Shown here piece after piece: positions 1 to 8,516 of a stretch of DNA of 64,000 nucleotides (its first letter is position 1; each line of letters begins with the position of its first letter). The notes beneath the pieces were generated by a model. It was not told the origin of the DNA, made no database searches, and was given only the letters and a program-made list of their open reading frames with translations. A program made the position numbers and the translations under genes. This DNA comes from Rhodococcus sp. 4CII (GTDB taxonomy: Bacteria; Actinomycetota; Actinomycetes; Mycobacteriales; Mycobacteriaceae): contig NZ_JACCFE010000002.1 of the NCBI RefSeq assembly GCF_014256275.1, positions 372,001 to 436,000 of the forward strand, given 5' to 3'.

Positions 1-266
1 ACACCCTCCCCGGCCCCGATGGCGGACCGCCGTTCCTCAACACCCTCACCGACGACGACATCAAGGACGCACTTTCCGCCGCCTCGTCGGTCGGTGACGA
101 CCGCATCCAGGCGTCCGCGGGCGCACGCGTGAACCCGGAGGGATGGACGCACGGCTCCTCGGAGCAACGCCAGAAGTGGTTCGCGACCGGGTACCGGACC
201 GGCCAGGTGCAGGCCTGCGACACCTACTCGGCACGCGATCTGAACAACCCGCCCGCGCTGCGCTGA
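1..266 (+). CDS. Putative neutral zinc metallopeptidase (YpfJ-like), 3' end only
   Basis: The 5' part lies outside the window; reading frame 3 is open from the first base to TGA at 264-266, giving the last 87 residues. The tail has GWTHGSSEQRQKWFATGYRT followed by QVQACDTY, which is the characteristic C-terminus of the YpfJ/putative neutral zinc metallopeptidase family. These are membrane-anchored or secreted proteins with an HExxH site, which would lie upstream and cannot be seen here. The call rests on this C-terminal signature only. Confidence 0.7.
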   Translation, partial: TLPGPDGGPPFLNTLTDDDIKDALSAASSVGDDRIQASAGARVNPEGWTHGSSEQRQKWFATGYRTGQVQACDTYSARDLNNPPALR

Positions 267-274
267 CCACCCGC

Positions 275-320
275 TCCACCGACAACAATTTTTGTCTTGA
301 CAGAACTATTTGTCGGTGGA
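275..320 (+). promoter_or_regulatory. Operator/promoter region of the ArsR-SRPBCC operon
   Basis: A perfect 11-bp inverted repeat, tccaccgacaa (275-285) and ttgtcggtgga (310-320), spans 46 bp just before the ArsR start. Inside it are two tandem half-palindromes, GACAA-N6-TTGTC (281-296) and GACAG-N6-TTGTC (299-314), offset by 18 bp. A TTGACA hexamer (297-302) overlaps both and may be the -35 box, although no good -10 box follows. This suits autorepression by the downstream ArsR protein; that role is inferred. Confidence 0.6.
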
Positions 321-331
321 ACAGTGGACGC

Positions 332-958
332 ATGTTGGACGTGGCAGTGATCGACCAGGCGGCCGTCGCAGAGATCTCCCTCGATCCGGTCCGGGCCCGC
401 TTGCTCGCGGCGCTCGCCGAGCCCGGTTCGGCGAGTTCCATCGCGGCGACGGTCGGATTGACACGACAGAAGGCCAACTATCACCTGCGGGCGCTCGAGG
501 AACACGGCCTCGTCGAGCTCGTCGAGGAACGCAGGAAGGGCAACGTCACCGAGCGGGTGTTCCAGGCGACCGCCGCGTCGTACGTCATCTCCCCCGCCGC
601 GTTCGCCGCCCTCGCCCCCGACCCCGACCGCTCACCCGACCAACTGTCGGCCCGCTGGCTGGTGGCACTGGCCGCGCGACTGGTGCGTGAGGTCGGCGAG
701 TTGATCGCCGGCGCCACCGCGGCGCGTCAGCCGCTCGCCACGTACGCGATCGACAGCGAGATCCGGTTCGCGTCGGCGGCCGACCGGTCCGCGTTCGCCG
801 ACGAACTCGGCGAGTCCGTGAAGACCCTGGTGGCCCGCTACCACGACGAGAACGCGCCGAACGGGCGCAGGCACCGTCTCGTCGTCGCACTGCATCCCAG
901 CCTGAAAACACCGTCCCGGCAAGCGCAGTCACCAGACAACCGTCACGAGGAGAAGTAG
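332..958 (+). CDS. ArsR-family winged-helix regulator
   Basis: A 208-residue protein with an N-terminal winged helix (about residues 15-80) in which LDPVRARLLAALAEPGSAS leads into a recognition segment TRQKANYHLRALEEHGLV, typical of ArsR/HTH_20 regulators. The C-terminal 110 residues have no metal-binding cysteines and may sense a small molecule or mediate dimerisation. ATG 332 is chosen because the helix-turn-helix begins soon after it and the operator ends 11 bp upstream. The next gene starts 2 bp after the stop, so the two are surely one operon. The physiological signal is unknown. Confidence 0.8.
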   Translation: MLDVAVIDQAAVAEISLDPVRARLLAALAEPGSASSIAATVGLTRQKANYHLRALEEHGLVELVEERRKGNVTERVFQATAASYVISPAAFAALAPDPDRSPDQLSARWLVALAARLVREVGELIAGATAARQPLATYAIDSEIRFASAADRSAFADELGESVKTLVARYHDENAPNGRRHRLVVALHPSLKTPSRQAQSPDNRHEEK

Positions 959-960
959 CC

Positions 961-1677
961 ATGTCGAAAAATTTCGAGATTCGCCGCGAAGTCGTCCTGA
1001 ACGCCACCCCGGAGGACGTGTTCGCCGCCGTCACCACCGGCACCGGCGGGTGGATGTTCCCCACCGGGTTCGATCCCGGGGTCGGCGACGAGGGACCGGA
1101 CGACCCCGCCGTCGTCGCCTGGGAGCCGCCGCAGAAGTTCGCGGTGCGCCAGGAGGGCCCCGACGGCTGGTTCAACGCCCTCGAATACCTCATCGAAGCC
1201 CGCGACGGCGGCACCGCCGCCCTCCGTTACGTGCACAGCGGCATCTTCACCGACGACTGGGACGCCCAGTACGACGGCGCCGACAAGCACACCACGTTCT
1301 ACCTCCACAGCCTCGGCCAGTACGTGCAGCACTTCCCGGGGCGCGCGGCCACCTACGTCGCGGCCGGCGGCCCTGAGGGCTCCGCCGATCCCGGCGCAAT
1401 GGCCACGCTCCGCACCGCTCTCGGTCTGTCCGCCACCTCGGCCACCGGCGACACCGTGTCGGTCGACATTCCCGGATTCGGCGCGGTCGACGGCGTCGTC
1501 GATTACCTGACGCCGCACTTCATCGGCATCCGGACCGCCGATGCACTGTTTCGGTTCTACGGACGCAACGCCTTCGGCGGAACGGTCGACGCGGCACACC
1601 ACCTCTTCGCTGCGGGCGCCGACCAGCAGAAGTCACAGGACGCGTGGAAGTCGTGGCTGGACAACGTCTTCGCGTGA
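961..1677 (+). CDS. SRPBCC (AHSA1/START-like) domain protein
   Basis: A 238-residue protein. The first 145 residues form an AHSA1-type SRPBCC domain, beginning FEIRREVVLNATPEDVFAAV and with FNALEYLIEARDGGTAALRY later. The C-terminal part (about 150-238) resembles a second, shorter helix-grip segment. Such proteins bind hydrophobic ligands, and ArsR plus SRPBCC is a recurrent two-gene module in actinobacteria. The preceding gene ends AGGAGAAGTAG, supplying AGGAG for this start. The ligand is not predictable from sequence. Confidence 0.75.
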   Translation: MSKNFEIRREVVLNATPEDVFAAVTTGTGGWMFPTGFDPGVGDEGPDDPAVVAWEPPQKFAVRQEGPDGWFNALEYLIEARDGGTAALRYVHSGIFTDDWDAQYDGADKHTTFYLHSLGQYVQHFPGRAATYVAAGGPEGSADPGAMATLRTALGLSATSATGDTVSVDIPGFGAVDGVVDYLTPHFIGIRTADALFRFYGRNAFGGTVDAAHHLFAAGADQQKSQDAWKSWLDNVFA

Positions 1678-1689
1678 ACCGTCGCATCT

Positions 1690-1980
1690 GAGCTCAGGAC
1701 GCCGTGAACTCGCCCCCACTCGGAATGTTCGGGGTGCCTCGTGGTGATCTCGACGCTGACCCGGCCTGCCCCCCGGATCGAAGCACACGGCTGTCGGCGC
1801 GCCCGGACCGTCCCATCTGCTGAGCGCCCACTGCTTCGTTCCGGAGGCGCCGGTGTCGAGGTTGCGCCGGCGCAGGGTGCCGTCGACCAGGCAAACCCGG
1901 GAGGCGCTCACGAAGTACGTCTTCAGCAGCACGCCTGGGCCTCGATGCGGCCTCCGCACACGCTGAGGTCACCGGGGTTC
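1690..1980 (-). pseudogene. Decayed coding sequence with frameshifts
   Basis: This 300-bp gap between convergent genes holds no intact ORF but shows coding-like segments on the minus strand in different frames. A first piece reads CGGRIEAQAC, the frame then shifts to LKTYFVSASRVCLVDGTLRR and onward to AVCFDPGG, and after a G-rich run a third frame with high GC3 reads RVSVEITTRHPEHSEWG. This suggests a small, cysteine-containing, possibly secreted protein broken by at least two single-base indels. I do not recognise the family, and boundaries are approximate. Sequencing error in the G-run is an alternative. Confidence 0.35.
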
Positions 1981-1985
1981 AGGCG

Positions 1986-3029
1986 TCAGAACAGCGTGAG
2001 CGCCGGTCCGGGACGACCGGCGGCCACGAGTCCGCGGCGTTCGGAGTCGGCGGCCTCGGCCCGGCCGGCTTCGCGGTGATCCGCCCCGCCGCCGAGACCG
2101 TACCGGTCGACGAGGGGGTCGACTCGCCCTTTCAGCCACGACTTGTATTCCGGCGGAACGTAAGCCGCCCGGCCGTACAACTGCCGGTACTGTCGGATCA
2201 GGGCGGGATGCTCGGTGGACAGCCAGTTCATGAACCAGCCCTTGGTGCTGCCGCGCAGGTGCATCGGGAAGACGGTCACACCCGAGGCGCCGGCCTCGGC
2301 AATGGACTCGAGCAGGCCGTCGAGATGCCGCACCGAATCGGTGAGAAAGGGAATGACGGGGGCCACCATCACATTGCAGGGCAGGCCGGCGTCGGTGATC
2401 GCCCGGATCAACTCGAGGCGCGCCTTCGGACTCGGTGTTCCCGGCTCGATCGACTTCTGGAGGTCGGGGTCGTGGATCGCCAGCGACACTCCGATGCTCA
2501 CCGGCACCTGCTGGGCGGCCAGGGTCAGCAACGGGAGGTCGCGTCGCAGGAGCGTTCCTTTGGTCAGGATCGAGAACGGTGTGGCGGACTCGGCCAGCGC
2601 GCGGATGATCCCGGGCATGAGGCGGTACCGGCCCTCCGCCCGCTGATACGGGTCGGTGTTGGTGCCGAGCGCCACATGCTCACGTTTCCACGACCTCCGC
2701 CCCAACTCCTTGCGCAGTACCGCCGCGACATTCGTCTTCACGACGATCTGACTGTCGAAATCCTGACCGGCGTCGAGGTCGAGGTATTCGTGGGTGGGCC
2801 GTGCGAAACAGTAGCGGCACGAATGCGAGCAGCCGCGAAAAGCATTGACGGTGAACCGGAAAGGCAGCTGCGACTCCTCGGGCATCTTGTTCAGTGCGCT
2901 CTTGCAGAGCACCTCGTGGAAGGTGATGCCGTCGAACTCGGGGGTCTGCACACTGCGCACGAGGCCGGCACGTTCCAGCCCCGGCAAAGCGCCGTCGTCG
3001 GCGTCGACCGCTTGCCCATCCCACCTCAT
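1986..3029 (-). CDS. Radical SAM protein, Rv2578c/SplB-like family
   Basis: A 347-residue protein with the radical SAM cluster motif C67-x3-C71-x2-C74 (RGCSHSCRYCFARP), followed by YLDLDAGQDFDSQIVVKTN and the TNTDPYQ segment of the Rv2578c family, which is related to spore photoproduct lyase. These proteins ligate a 4Fe-4S cluster and cleave S-adenosylmethionine. A role in DNA lesion repair is often assumed but not proven. ATG 3029 lies 10 bp from a LexA box (3039-3052), fitting SOS control as in mycobacteria. The last 35 residues are charged and low in complexity. Confidence 0.85.
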   Translation of the reverse strand: MRWDGQAVDADDGALPGLERAGLVRSVQTPEFDGITFHEVLCKSALNKMPEESQLPFRFTVNAFRGCSHSCRYCFARPTHEYLDLDAGQDFDSQIVVKTNVAAVLRKELGRRSWKREHVALGTNTDPYQRAEGRYRLMPGIIRALAESATPFSILTKGTLLRRDLPLLTLAAQQVPVSIGVSLAIHDPDLQKSIEPGTPSPKARLELIRAITDAGLPCNVMVAPVIPFLTDSVRHLDGLLESIAEAGASGVTVFPMHLRGSTKGWFMNWLSTEHPALIRQYRQLYGRAAYVPPEYKSWLKGRVDPLVDRYGLGGGADHREAGRAEAADSERRGLVAAGRPGPALTLF

Positions 3030-3038
3030 GACTACATG

Positions 3039-3052
3039 CGAACATTTGTTCT
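3039..3052 (-). promoter_or_regulatory. LexA (SOS) box for the radical SAM gene
   Basis: CGAACATTTGTTCT matches the actinobacterial LexA consensus TCGAAC-N4-GTTCGA in the GAAC...GTTC core, with only the outer position altered. It lies immediately upstream of the Rv2578c-like gene on the minus strand. On the plus side it is about 85 bp from the ridA-like start, so control of that gene is less likely. Confidence 0.8.
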
Positions 3053-3137
3053 AACTGCTGTCAAGGCTCCGCCCCATCCGGGCTCGGCGGAGTCGAGCAC
3101 GACCGCGCCGGTGAGCGCCGGATCGGGGCTTGCGAGA

Positions 3138-3536
3138 ATGTCGCTCATGTCGAACAGAAACAACGTCTCGTCCGGTTCCGAGTGGGAAGCCAAGATCGGC
3201 TACTCCCGCGCCGTGCGCATCGGTCAACTCGTGTCCATGTCGGGTACCACGGCGTCGGGCCCCGACGGCCCCGTCGGTGGGGACGATCTCGGAGAGCAGA
3301 CCCGGGAAGCACTGCGCCGAATCGAAGCAGCACTCGCGGAGGCCGGCGCGAGCACCGCCGATGTGATCCGGACCCGGATGTACCTCACCGACATGAGCCG
3401 CTGGGAAGAGGCCGGCATCGCACACGGCGAGGTGTTCGGCGACATCCGCCCCGCCACGACGATTCTCGAGGTCAGCGCGCTGATCGCTCCCGGCCTGCTC
3501 ATCGAGATCGAGGCCGACGCCGTCCTCGGCGACTGA
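3138..3536 (+). CDS. RidA/YjgF/YER057c/UK114-family protein
   Basis: A 132-residue protein covering the whole RidA fold: GYSRAVRIGQLVSMSGTTA near the N-terminus, the EQTREALRRIEAALAEAGAS helix, then VIRTRMYLTDMSRW and PATTILEVSALIAPGLLIEIEADAV at the end. The RTRMYL arginine is the usual 2-aminoacrylate contact. The family deaminates reactive enamine/imine intermediates, although many members are unassigned. ATG 3138 is used; ATG 3147 (MSNRNN) is an alternative, and neither has a strong ribosome site. The gene converges on the methyltransferase gene. Confidence 0.85.
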   Translation: MSLMSNRNNVSSGSEWEAKIGYSRAVRIGQLVSMSGTTASGPDGPVGGDDLGEQTREALRRIEAALAEAGASTADVIRTRMYLTDMSRWEEAGIAHGEVFGDIRPATTILEVSALIAPGLLIEIEADAVLGD

Positions 3537-3543
3537 TCGACGC

Positions 3544-3576
3544 GGGAGGCGGGCACCCGAACCCTGTCCGCCTCCC
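3544..3576. terminator. Bidirectional terminator hairpin
   Basis: Perfect 9-bp stem, gggaggcgg (3544-3552) and ccgcctccc (3568-3576), with a 15-nt loop, between the convergent ridA-like and cyclopropane synthase-like genes. There is no U-tract, as is common in actinobacteria. Confidence 0.6.
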
Positions 3577-3603
3577 CACATTCCGGCTGCGTCCCCACGG
3601 TTT

Positions 3604-4926
3604 TCAGAGTTCGGAGGCCGGCGGAGAGGGTATCGGTGTGGATCGCCGAAGGAGTTCGGCACGGGTGCCGGGCATGCCGCTGCGACCCCGTTCGGCGCAT
3701 TTGACTGCCAGGACCTGGTTGATTCCGAGTCGGTTCCCCGAAAAGCCCAACGCCGCGCCCGCCATGTACAGCCGCCATACCCGCGCCCGCCCGGCGCTGC
3801 TGCAGGACACCGCCTCGTCCCAGTTCGCCTCCAGATTCGCCACCCAGGCCCGCAGGGTCAGCGCGTAGTGCTCGCGCAGCGATTCGACGTCGCGCACCTC
3901 GAAACCGGCCCCCTCGAGCGCCTCGATCATCGTCGCGATCGGTTCGAGTTCTCCGTCGGGGAACACGTAGCGGTCGATGAAGGACGTCTTGGAGAACTTG
4001 GCAGCGGGTTGGCCGGGCCGCCGCGAGATCGCGTGGTTGAGCAACCGCCCCCGCGGGCGTAGCAGCGCGAACAGGTCCGCGGCGTACGTCGCCAGCATCG
4101 CGGCGCCGACGTGCTCGGCCATCCCGATGCTCGAGATCGCGTCGTAGGGGCCGTCCGTGACGTCGCGGTAGTCCTGGACCCGGATCTGCACCAGATCGCC
4201 CACGCCCGCGTCGACCATTCGTTTGCCGGCGTAGTCCGCCTGCTCGTGGGACAGGGTGACACCGACGACCTGCACGCCGTAGTGACGTGCCGCGTGCAGT
4301 GCGAACGTCCCCCAACCGCAACCGACGTCGAGCACCCGCATCCCGGAGGTCAGGCCCAGCTTGCGGGCCACCAGATCGCATTTGGCGTACTGGGCCGCGC
4401 TCAGATCGTCGCTCTGCTGCGCCCAGTACGCGCACGAGTAGGTCATCGACTCGCCGAGCACGAGTCGGTAGAAGTCGTTGCCGACGTCGTAATGGTGGCT
4501 GACCGCGGCGGCGTCACGGCGCTTGTCGTGTCTGCGGCCGCGCGCCGGCTTCATCTCCTCCGCGGGCGGCTTCGGTGGCGGGCCGATGATCCCCAGGCGC
4601 AGCGCCGCTGTCGCCAGCGTCTTCTTCGTGTGCCCGTCGATCCGTACGCCGGGTCCCCTACTCGGATCCGACACCTGCTCCAGCACGTCCAGCCCGGCGA
4701 GCAGGTCTCCCTCGATGTCGATGTCGCCGGACACGTAGGCGCGGGCGAAACCGAGATCGTTGGGCGCCCACAGCAACCGCCGCAGACCACGCCGATTGAC
4801 GAGGTGCACCTGCCACGGCGCGTCCGGAGGCCCACTGCGACTACCGTCCCAACACCTGATCCCTACCGGGACCTGCGCACCCAGCACCGCGCGAACCAAC
4901 GGCGCCACCGTCTCTGCGACCGTCAT
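3604..4926 (-). CDS. Cyclopropane-fatty-acyl-phospholipid synthase family methyltransferase
   Basis: A 440-residue SAM-dependent methyltransferase of the CFA/UfaA1 type, which modifies unsaturated acyl chains on membrane phospholipids. Family marks are HHYDVGNDFYRLVLG (about 144-158), SMTYSCAYW, the SAM-binding VLDVGCGWG (198-206) and SSIGMAEHVG. The N-terminal 140 residues match the lipid-binding extension. ATG 4926 is preceded by GGAGGTGGGT, a very strong ribosome site, so the 36-residue upstream extension is discarded. The gene stands alone between RidA and ACBP genes. Possible products are cyclopropane or tuberculostearic-type fatty acids. Confidence 0.9.
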   Translation of the reverse strand: MTVAETVAPLVRAVLGAQVPVGIRCWDGSRSGPPDAPWQVHLVNRRGLRRLLWAPNDLGFARAYVSGDIDIEGDLLAGLDVLEQVSDPSRGPGVRIDGHTKKTLATAALRLGIIGPPPKPPAEEMKPARGRRHDKRRDAAAVSHHYDVGNDFYRLVLGESMTYSCAYWAQQSDDLSAAQYAKCDLVARKLGLTSGMRVLDVGCGWGTFALHAARHYGVQVVGVTLSHEQADYAGKRMVDAGVGDLVQIRVQDYRDVTDGPYDAISSIGMAEHVGAAMLATYAADLFALLRPRGRLLNHAISRRPGQPAAKFSKTSFIDRYVFPDGELEPIATMIEALEGAGFEVRDVESLREHYALTLRAWVANLEANWDEAVSCSSAGRARVWRLYMAGAALGFSGNRLGINQVLAVKCAERGRSGMPGTRAELLRRSTPIPSPPASEL

Positions 4927-5127
4927 ACCCACCTCCATCAGAGTTCGGGTCCGGCCACCACTGCGGCTGCTCCGTGGTCCCAACCTCGTCGACCATATCC
5001 ATGGAACCTCGATCGCCGCAGACCATCTCGCCAATTCCCTCTGCGGACTCCGAGGTAACGAATCCGGGCCATCGACTCCGGGCGTTACGATGACGCCGAA
5101 TCGTCCCTCCGAGCGCCAGAGGTGCCC

Positions 5128-5388
5128 ATGTCGGATCTGGATCAGGCGTTTGCCGATGCGCAGGACAACGTCAACAGGCTCACCTCGCGGCCGGCCACCG
5201 AGGAGCTACTGCGGCTGTACGCGCTGTTCAAACAGGGATCGAAGGGTGATGTCGAGGGTAAGCGGCCCGGCCGGTTCGACATGGTCAAGCGCGCCAAATA
5301 CGACGCCTGGGCCGAATTGGCCGGGACGAGCAGCGCCGATGCCAAGCAGGGCTACGTCGACCTGGTAGCCCGGCTCACGCAGAAGTGA
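5128..5388 (+). CDS. Acyl-CoA-binding protein (ACBP)
   Basis: An 86-residue protein of the size of classical ACBP: DLDQAFADAQDNVNRLTSRP, then ELLRLYALFKQGSKGDVEGKRPG, and the C-terminal AKYDAWAELAGTSSADAKQGYV helices. It binds long-chain acyl-CoA esters in the cytosol and probably buffers the pool for lipid metabolism. ATG 5128 follows CAGAGG at a good distance; a GTG two codons earlier is possible. Its position beside the CFA synthase-like gene, transcribed divergently, hints at a shared lipid role. Confidence 0.9.
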   Translation: MSDLDQAFADAQDNVNRLTSRPATEELLRLYALFKQGSKGDVEGKRPGRFDMVKRAKYDAWAELAGTSSADAKQGYVDLVARLTQK

Positions 5389-5402
5389 GTTCGCCCGCAT
5401 CA

Positions 5403-5437
5403 CGGAACGCGCCGAACGGTCCAGCCCGTGCGTTCCG
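5403..5437 (+). terminator. Possible terminator after the ACBP gene
   Basis: An 8-bp stem, cggaacgc (5403-5410) and gcgttccg (5430-5437), starts 15 bp after the ACBP stop. There is no U-tract. The rest of the 291-bp gap to the PBP gene shows no recognisable gene. Confidence 0.4.
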
Positions 5438-5679
5438 ATCGACTATGTTCGGTCGGACGTCCGGCGTGGCCGCTGATCCGTCCTCCCCTGGGGGCGGCCG
5501 ATCACCCACCGGTTCACCGCCGTGATCTTGCATGCCTCGAGCCGGTCAGGGAACGTCGGGCCTCCCACACTTGGAGCGGCACATGCGTGTCATTCGTGCC
5601 CCGGCCGTGCCGATAGGCCCGATAATCGTTCCAGCACCGATCGATTCGTTGCCGGTGCACCGTCGAATGAGGTGCCGTC

Positions 5680-7746
5680 ATGTACTCCAAGAAGACTGTT
5701 CTCAAACTCGCCGGCGCCACCGTCGCCGCGGGGGTACTGCTGTCCGGGGTGATGTTTCCCATCGCCGCCGGCCTCGGGTACGCGTCCAACCGCGCCGCCG
5801 ACAGCGTCGGCAATTCCTCGGCCGAACTGGCCGACGGGGTGGTGCCGGCCGTGACGACCATGACCGACATCACCGGGAACCCGATCGCCTGGCTGTACGA
5901 CCAGCGCCGATTCGAGGTCCCCAGCGACCAGATCTCCAACGACATGAAATTGGCGATCCTCTCCATCGAGGACAGACGGTTCGGCGAACACCAGGGGGTG
6001 GACTGGCAGGGCACGATGCGGGCATTCTTCACGAACACCACGACCGGTCAGATTCAACAGGGTGCCTCGACCATCAATCAGCAGTACGTGAAGAACTATC
6101 TGCTGCACGTGGTCGCCAAGACCGACGCCGAACGCCGGGCCGCGATCGAGACCACGCCGGTCCGCAAGATCCGGGAGATCCGGATGGCGATGACCCTCGA
6201 CCAGGAACTCTCCAAAGAGGAAATTCTCACCCGGTATCTGAACCTGGTGCCGTTCGGCAACGGTTCCTTCGGGGTGCAGGATGCCGCCCGCACGTACTTC
6301 GGCATCGACGCCAAGGACCTGAACCTGGAGCAATCGGCGATGCTCGCGGGCATGGTGCAGTCCAGCTCCGCACTCAACCCCTACACCAACCCGGAGGGGG
6401 TGTTCGAGCGCCGCAATGTCGTTCTGGACACCCTGGTGGTGAATGTTCCGGACCGGGCCGCCGAGATCCGCGCCCTGAAGGAAACGCCGCTCGGGGTGCT
6501 CCCGAAACCGAACAACCTGCCCCGCGGATGCATCGCCGCCGGCGACCGCGGGTTCTTCTGCGACTATGCATTGCAGTACCTCCAGAACGCCGGGCTGTCC
6601 CGGGAGCAGCTCGAAAGGGGCGGCTATCTGATCCGCACCACCCTCGATCCGGCCGTACAAGGATCGGTGAAGTCGGCGGTGTCCGCCTACGCCGACCCGA
6701 AACTCCCGGACATCGCAAGCGTGATGAACGTCGTGCAGCCCGGGCAGGACCGACACCGGGTCCTTGCCATGGCGGGCAGCCGCAACTACGGCCTGGACGC
6801 AGCCGCCGCCGAGACGGTGCAGGAGCTGCCCTATTCACTGTCTGGGCACGGCGCCGGATCGGTGTTCAAGATCTTCACCACCGCAGCGGCCATGGAGAAG
6901 GGGCTGCGCCTCAACGCGATCCTCGACGTACCGGGCCGGTTCGATGCCTTCGGGATGGGTGACGGCGGCGCCCCCGGGTGTCCCGGAGGCGCCTACTGCG
7001 TACAGAACGCCGCCCCGTACCCGCGAGCACTGTCGGTCACCGACGCCCTCGCCCAGTCACCGAACACCGCGTTCGTGAAACTTCTCCAGGCCACCGGGGT
7101 CGATGCGACGGTCGACATGGCGGTACGCCTCGGCATGCGTTCCTACACCGACCCGGGCACCTCAGGATTCGGGGACCAGAGCCTGGCCGACATGCAGAAG
7201 GACCAGAATCTGGGGTCGTTCACCCTCGGCCCGGTGTGGATCAATCCGCTCGAGCTGTCGAATGTCGCCGCGACCCTGGCCTCACACGGCAAGTGGTGCC
7301 CTCCGACCCCGATCGACTCCATCGTCGACCGGCAGGGCCGGCAGGTCCCCCTCACCGAGCAGGCCTGCGAGCAGGTCATCGATCCCGGCCTGGCCGACAC
7401 CCTGTCCAACGCACTCAGCAAGGACGACCTGCCCGGTGGCACGGCGTCGGCCGCGGCCGCCGCCGCCGGGTGGAAACTGCCGATGTCGGGCAAGACCGGG
7501 ACCACCGAATCGCACATGTCATCGGCATTCGTCGGATACACCAACAACCTGGCCGGCAGTGTCTACGTGTTCGGGGACACACCGACCCCCGGCCAGATCT
7601 GCACCAGCCCGCTGCGCGCATGTGGGGACGGAAATCTGTTCGGCGGCACCGAGCCGGCCCGCACCTGGTTCAAGGCGATGATGCCGATCGCGAACAACTT
7701 CGGCCCCACGGCCCTGCCTCCGATCGACCCGCGCTACGCCGGCTGA
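5680..7746 (+). CDS. Class A penicillin-binding protein (transglycosylase/transpeptidase)
   Basis: A 688-residue protein with one N-terminal membrane anchor (residues 8-33) and an extracytoplasmic body. The GT51 transglycosylase domain has EDRRFGEHQGVD (catalytic Glu about 97) and QQGASTINQQ (126-135). The transpeptidase domain has SVFK (394-397, nucleophile Ser), SPN (460-462) and KTGT (604-607). It should polymerise and cross-link peptidoglycan. The QGAST form replaces the usual GGST, which is a small departure. GAGGTG lies 5 nt before the ATG. There are no PASTA repeats. Confidence 0.93.
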   Translation: MYSKKTVLKLAGATVAAGVLLSGVMFPIAAGLGYASNRAADSVGNSSAELADGVVPAVTTMTDITGNPIAWLYDQRRFEVPSDQISNDMKLAILSIEDRRFGEHQGVDWQGTMRAFFTNTTTGQIQQGASTINQQYVKNYLLHVVAKTDAERRAAIETTPVRKIREIRMAMTLDQELSKEEILTRYLNLVPFGNGSFGVQDAARTYFGIDAKDLNLEQSAMLAGMVQSSSALNPYTNPEGVFERRNVVLDTLVVNVPDRAAEIRALKETPLGVLPKPNNLPRGCIAAGDRGFFCDYALQYLQNAGLSREQLERGGYLIRTTLDPAVQGSVKSAVSAYADPKLPDIASVMNVVQPGQDRHRVLAMAGSRNYGLDAAAAETVQELPYSLSGHGAGSVFKIFTTAAAMEKGLRLNAILDVPGRFDAFGMGDGGAPGCPGGAYCVQNAAPYPRALSVTDALAQSPNTAFVKLLQATGVDATVDMAVRLGMRSYTDPGTSGFGDQSLADMQKDQNLGSFTLGPVWINPLELSNVAATLASHGKWCPPTPIDSIVDRQGRQVPLTEQACEQVIDPGLADTLSNALSKDDLPGGTASAAAAAAGWKLPMSGKTGTTESHMSSAFVGYTNNLAGSVYVFGDTPTPGQICTSPLRACGDGNLFGGTEPARTWFKAMMPIANNFGPTALPPIDPRYAG

Positions 7747-7871
7747 CCCGACGGCGCGGGCCGCAGGCCGGCGGCGGGTCCCACCCCATTGCCTCCGACG
7801 GACAGGTGGAGCAGTGTGAAACACGGGGAATTGACCGGCGACGCCGCGTCGGCGCCGCCCTGAGGAGAAGG

Positions 7872-8501
7872 GTGCCGATCGTGTTCGCACGCTCAACAAC
7901 AATTCATGCGCATCCGTCGTACATCGACGCCGGGATCAAGCACATGCGTGACACCGTGATGCCCGCGCTGGCGGACACCGAGGGCTGCCTCGGCATGTCC
8001 CTGCTGGTCGATCGCGACTCGGGCCGGTGCATCGCAACCAGTTCGTGGCGGGACGAGGACTCGCTACGCGCCAGCGAGGGACCGGTGCTGAAGTTGCGGG
8101 ACGCCGCGGCGGAGGTCTTCCACGGCACCACGGAGGTCGCGCGGTGGGACATCGCTGTCATGCATCGCGACCACCATGCGGATCGCGGGGCCTGTTGCCG
8201 GGTCACGTGGATCAAGACCGAGCAGGCCCACATGGACCGCGCCGTCGACGTGTGGAAGATGGCCGCACTGCCCAAGATGGAGGAACTCGACGGCTTCTGC
8301 AGTGCCAGTCTGATGCTCGACCACGCCGCCGGTCGCGGGGTGTCGTCGCTGACGTTCGACAGCTCCGAGGCGATGGAACGCAACCGGGAACGCATCGACG
8401 GCATCCGGGACGAAGGAGTCCGAGAGGCGAACGCCGAGGTGCTCGATACGTGCGAATTCGAGCTGGCCATCGCGCATCTGCACGTCCCCGAGATGGCGTG
8501 A
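7872..8501 (+). CDS. Antibiotic biosynthesis monooxygenase-like (dimeric alpha-beta barrel) protein
   Basis: A 209-residue protein made of two ferredoxin-like halves. The first has HPSYIDAGIKHMRDTVMPAL followed by GCLGMSLLVDRDSGRCIATSSW, the usual pattern of ABM-domain proteins. The second repeats the fold more loosely, ending CEFELAIAHLHVP. Many such proteins have no known substrate, and no heme-binding or redox site can be assigned. GTG 7872 follows TGAGGAGAAGG closely; GTG 7881 is an alternative. It follows the PBP gene by 125 bp and is probably transcribed separately. Confidence 0.7.
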   Translation: MPIVFARSTTIHAHPSYIDAGIKHMRDTVMPALADTEGCLGMSLLVDRDSGRCIATSSWRDEDSLRASEGPVLKLRDAAAEVFHGTTEVARWDIAVMHRDHHADRGACCRVTWIKTEQAHMDRAVDVWKMAALPKMEELDGFCSASLMLDHAAGRGVSSLTFDSSEAMERNRERIDGIRDEGVREANAEVLDTCEFELAIAHLHVPEMA

Positions 8502-8516
8502 TCGTTCGTCCGACCG

